A stretch of 7,006 nucleotides of DNA. It comes from Actinocrinis sp046724665. Lineage in GTDB: Bacteria; Actinomycetota; Actinomycetes; Streptomycetales; Catenulisporaceae. Within the stretch, counting starts at the first letter, position 1. The number at the start of each line of letters is the position of its first letter. The notes under the pieces are model-generated. The model was not told the DNA's origin. It was given only the letters and a program-made list of their open reading frames with translations, and ran no database searches. The position numbers were made by a program, and so were the translations under genes. The DNA is taken from positions 1 to 7,006 of the forward strand of contig JBKOWZ010000224.1 of NCBI GenBank assembly GCA_046724665.1. Reading direction: 5' to 3'. Below, piece by piece: positions 5,384-7,006 of this stretch.

Positions 5384-5725
5384 GTGGCGTTGTTCCGCCG
5401 CAGTGGTAGGTCCGCAGGTGGCAGGGTCGGCGACGCCCGCCGTCTGCGCGAGGACGAAGCCCATCTGGCCCGTTTCGCCCGTTCGCGCACGGGTGTCGAG
5501 GCCTTCGTCGAGCCGCGCACGGCTGTGACGGAAACCACAGTGGTGCTGGTTGCCGCCGACGGCGAGTGGACCCGGCGCCGGGTGCCCGGGCCGCAGGCGG
5601 CGCACCAGCTCGCGCACCGCCTCGGCATTCCGGCGTACGCCGCCGCCGTGGTCGGCTATCCGCAGCGGATGCGGGAGTGGAACGCCCGCATCGCCGCGCA
5701 GGCCAAGGCGAAGCGTGAGCTGTGA
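5384..5725 (+). CDS. Small conserved actinobacterial protein of unknown function
   Basis: The product has 113 residues. Residues 1-35 are Arg-rich and probably partly helical. The core (about 37-97) starts GVEAFVEPRTAVTETTVVLV, reads as paired beta strands ending in DGEWTRRRV, continues with an amphipathic helix (AAHQLAHRL), and ends in a GYPQRM motif. A basic, helical tail follows (AQAKAKREL). There is no signal peptide, membrane segment or cysteine, so it is likely cytosolic. From memory, similar proteins occur next to leucyl aminopeptidase or lipoamide dehydrogenase genes in other actinobacteria, but no function is established that I know of. The GTG start follows an excellent ribosome binding site. 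It is the only plus-strand gene here, divergent from lpdA and convergent with pepA, so it is not in either operon. Its last codons and stop form the left arm of the hairpin at 5708-5751. Confidence 0.85.
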   Translation: MALFRRSGRSAGGRVGDARRLREDEAHLARFARSRTGVEAFVEPRTAVTETTVVLVAADGEWTRRRVPGPQAAHQLAHRLGIPAYAAAVVGYPQRMREWNARIAAQAKAKREL

Positions 5726-5751
5726 TCACCCGTCCACGGCTCACGCTTCGC
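5708..5751 (+). terminator. Hairpin terminator between convergent genes, left arm inside the CDS
   Basis: GCGAAGCGTGAGC (5708-5720) and GCTCACGCTTCGC (5739-5751) are perfect inverted repeats. In plus-strand RNA the stem extends inward by a U-G pair (5721/5738) and three Watson-Crick pairs, giving 17 bp and a 10-base loop. In minus-strand RNA the wobble becomes an A-C mismatch, so it serves the plus-strand gene best, though it could also stop pepA transcripts. AATATTC follows on the plus strand, not a true U run. The left arm covers the last codons of the small gene. Confidence 0.8.
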
Positions 5752-5789
5752 AATATTCACACTTACGACGACGACATATACAACGACGC

Positions 5790-7006
5790 CTACAGCAGCC
5801 CGTCGGCCGCGTCCTGGGCGAGCTGCACCAGCGTGCGCACCGCGTAGCCGGTGCCGCCCTTCGGCGTGTACCCGTGCGCCGGGGCCGAGTTGAACGCCGG
5901 GCCCGCGATGTCCAGGTGCGCCCACGGCATGCCGTCGGCGACGAACTCCTTCAGGAACAGCCCGCCGACGAGCATCCCGCCCATCCGCTCGCCGACGTTG
6001 ACGATGTCGGCCACCTCCGAGTCGAGCGACTTGCGCAGGTACGCGGGCAGCGGCATCGGCCAGAGGTCCTCGCCGGCCCGCTCGGCCGCCGACTCGACCT
6101 GGGTGCGGAACTCCTCGTCGTTGGACATCACCCCGCCGGTGCGGTTGCCGAGCGCGAGCATCTGCGCGCCGGTCAGCGTCGCCACGTCCACGATCGCGTC
6201 CGGGTTCTCCTCGGCGGCCCGCACGATCGCGTCGGCCAGCACGAGGCGTCCCTCGGCGTCGGTGTTGAGCACCTCGACCGTCTTGCCGCCGTACATGGTG
6301 AGCACGTCGGACGGCCGGATCGCGCCGCCGCCCGGCATGTTCTCGGCCAGCGCCGCCCACGCCGTCGCCTTCACCGGCAGGCCCAGCTTCGCCACCGCCA
6401 CGACCGCCTGGACCACCGCCGCGGCCCCGGACATGTCGCACTTCATGGTCTCCATCGAGTTCGGCGGCTTGAGCGAGATGCCGCCGGTGTCGAAGGTGAT
6501 GCCCTTGCCCACAAAGGCCAGCGAGCGCTGCGCGTCAGGGTGCGCATAGGTGACCCGCACCAGCCGCGGCTTGCGCGTCGATCCCTGCCCGACGCCGGTC
6601 AGGCCGCCGTAGCCGCCCTCGCGCAGCGCCTCGTCGTCGAGCACTTCGATGGTCAGGCCCTCGGCGGCGGCCTCCTCGACCGCGGCGCGCGCCAGGTCCG
6701 CGAACGCCTCCGGGTACAGGTGCGAGGGCGGCGTGTTGATCAGGTCGCGGGCCGCCTTCACCGCGTCGGCCAACACCTGCGCGCGCCGGCCGGCCGCCAC
6801 CGCGGCCTCGTCCGGCTCGTCCCCGGTGACCAGCAGGATCTCCTGGACCGGCGCCTTGCGGTCGGCCGGGTCGCCGGTCTTGAACTCGTCGAAGGAGTAC
6901 GCCGCGAGCGCCGCGCCGAGCGCGGTCGCCTCGATCACCTCGACTCCGGCGCTCGGCGTGACCAGCGCCACCTTGGCGTACCCGGCCAGCGAGCGCACCA
7001 CGGAGC
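5790..7006 (-). CDS. pepA: Leucyl aminopeptidase (M17 family), N-terminus beyond window
   Basis: The C-terminal 404 residues of a two-metal cytosolic exopeptidase that removes N-terminal amino acids (EC 3.4.11.1) are present. Numbering from the GTG at 7001, the metal and active-site residues are Lys166 and Asp171 (GKGITFDTGG), Lys178, Asp189 (MKCDMSGA), and Asp248, Glu250 and Arg252 (NTDAEGR). The gaps 5, 18, 59, 2 and 2 equal those of bovine lens and E. coli enzymes, so the active site is complete. Comparison with E. coli PepA suggests about 100 residues are missing, mainly the N-terminal domain. The GTG at 7001 is internal, not the start, because the frame continues to the edge. The stop is TAG at 5790. 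E. coli PepA also binds DNA in Xer recombination and gene regulation; whether this protein does cannot be seen. It converges with the small gene at 5384-5725, 64 bases away. Confidence 0.95.
   Translation of the reverse strand, partial: SVVRSLAGYAKVALVTPSAGVEVIEATALGAALAAYSFDEFKTGDPADRKAPVQEILLVTGDEPDEAAVAAGRRAQVLADAVKAARDLINTPPSHLYPEAFADLARAAVEEAAAEGLTIEVLDDEALREGGYGGLTGVGQGSTRKPRLVRVTYAHPDAQRSLAFVGKGITFDTGGISLKPPNSMETMKCDMSGAAAVVQAVVAVAKLGLPVKATAWAALAENMPGGGAIRPSDVLTMYGGKTVEVLNTDAEGRLVLADAIVRAAEENPDAIVDVATLTGAQMLALGNRTGGVMSNDEEFRTQVESAAERAGEDLWPMPLPAYLRKSLDSEVADIVNVGERMGGMLVGGLFLKEFVADGMPWAHLDIAGPAFNSAPAHGYTPKGGTGYAVRTLVQLAQDAADGLL

Noticed and set aside
6999..7001. GTG as the start of pepA
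   Set aside because: The frame stays open to the window edge, and comparison with known M17 enzymes places it about 100 residues into the protein.
1..7006. tRNA, rRNA, CRISPR array, insertion sequence, prophage or defence genes
   Set aside because: No cloverleaf, spaced direct repeats, transposase motifs or toxin/antitoxin signatures were seen; the content is core metabolism plus two unknown proteins.

Overview
The window is about 70% G+C, with strong G/C bias at third codon positions and GTG as well as ATG starts. This points to a high-GC actinobacterium. From memory, the order leucyl aminopeptidase - dihydrolipoamide dehydrogenase - two-lipoyl-domain E2 matches the Streptomyces arrangement. 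The genus cannot be fixed from the sequence alone.

Reading right to left, because all but one gene lie on the minus strand: 5790-7006 is a leucyl aminopeptidase (pepA) whose N-terminus lies beyond the right edge. At 5384-5725 is a small plus-strand gene for a 113-residue conserved protein of unknown role, convergent with pepA and divergent from lpdA. A 337-base divergent intergenic region (5047-5383) has several short inverted repeats but no convincing promoter. Then come lpdA (3631-5046, E3) and sucB (1756-3579, E2). They are 51 bases apart, each has a good ribosome binding site, and a strong hairpin closes the pair at 1680-1729. Further left is a 235-residue membrane-anchored, histidine-rich protein of unknown function (832-1539). 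The last gene is the N-terminal half of an FAD-dependent oxidoreductase (1-692), which runs off the left edge.

lpdA and sucB form a clear functional pair. The E2 carries lipoyl groups on two swinging domains and transfers acyl groups to CoA, and the E3 re-oxidises the dihydrolipoyl groups with NAD+. The E1 components are not in this window. No functional link is visible between this pair and pepA, the membrane protein or the FAD enzyme.

This is mostly a core-metabolism region. I see no mobile element, CRISPR array, tRNA or rRNA, and no multi-gene system that looks undescribed. The most interesting unexplained items are a nested hairpin that pairs with the ribosome binding site of the FAD oxidoreductase gene, a short out-of-frame ORF starting inside that hairpin, the histidine-rich exported domain, and two long terminator-like hairpins whose wobble pairs indicate which strand they serve.
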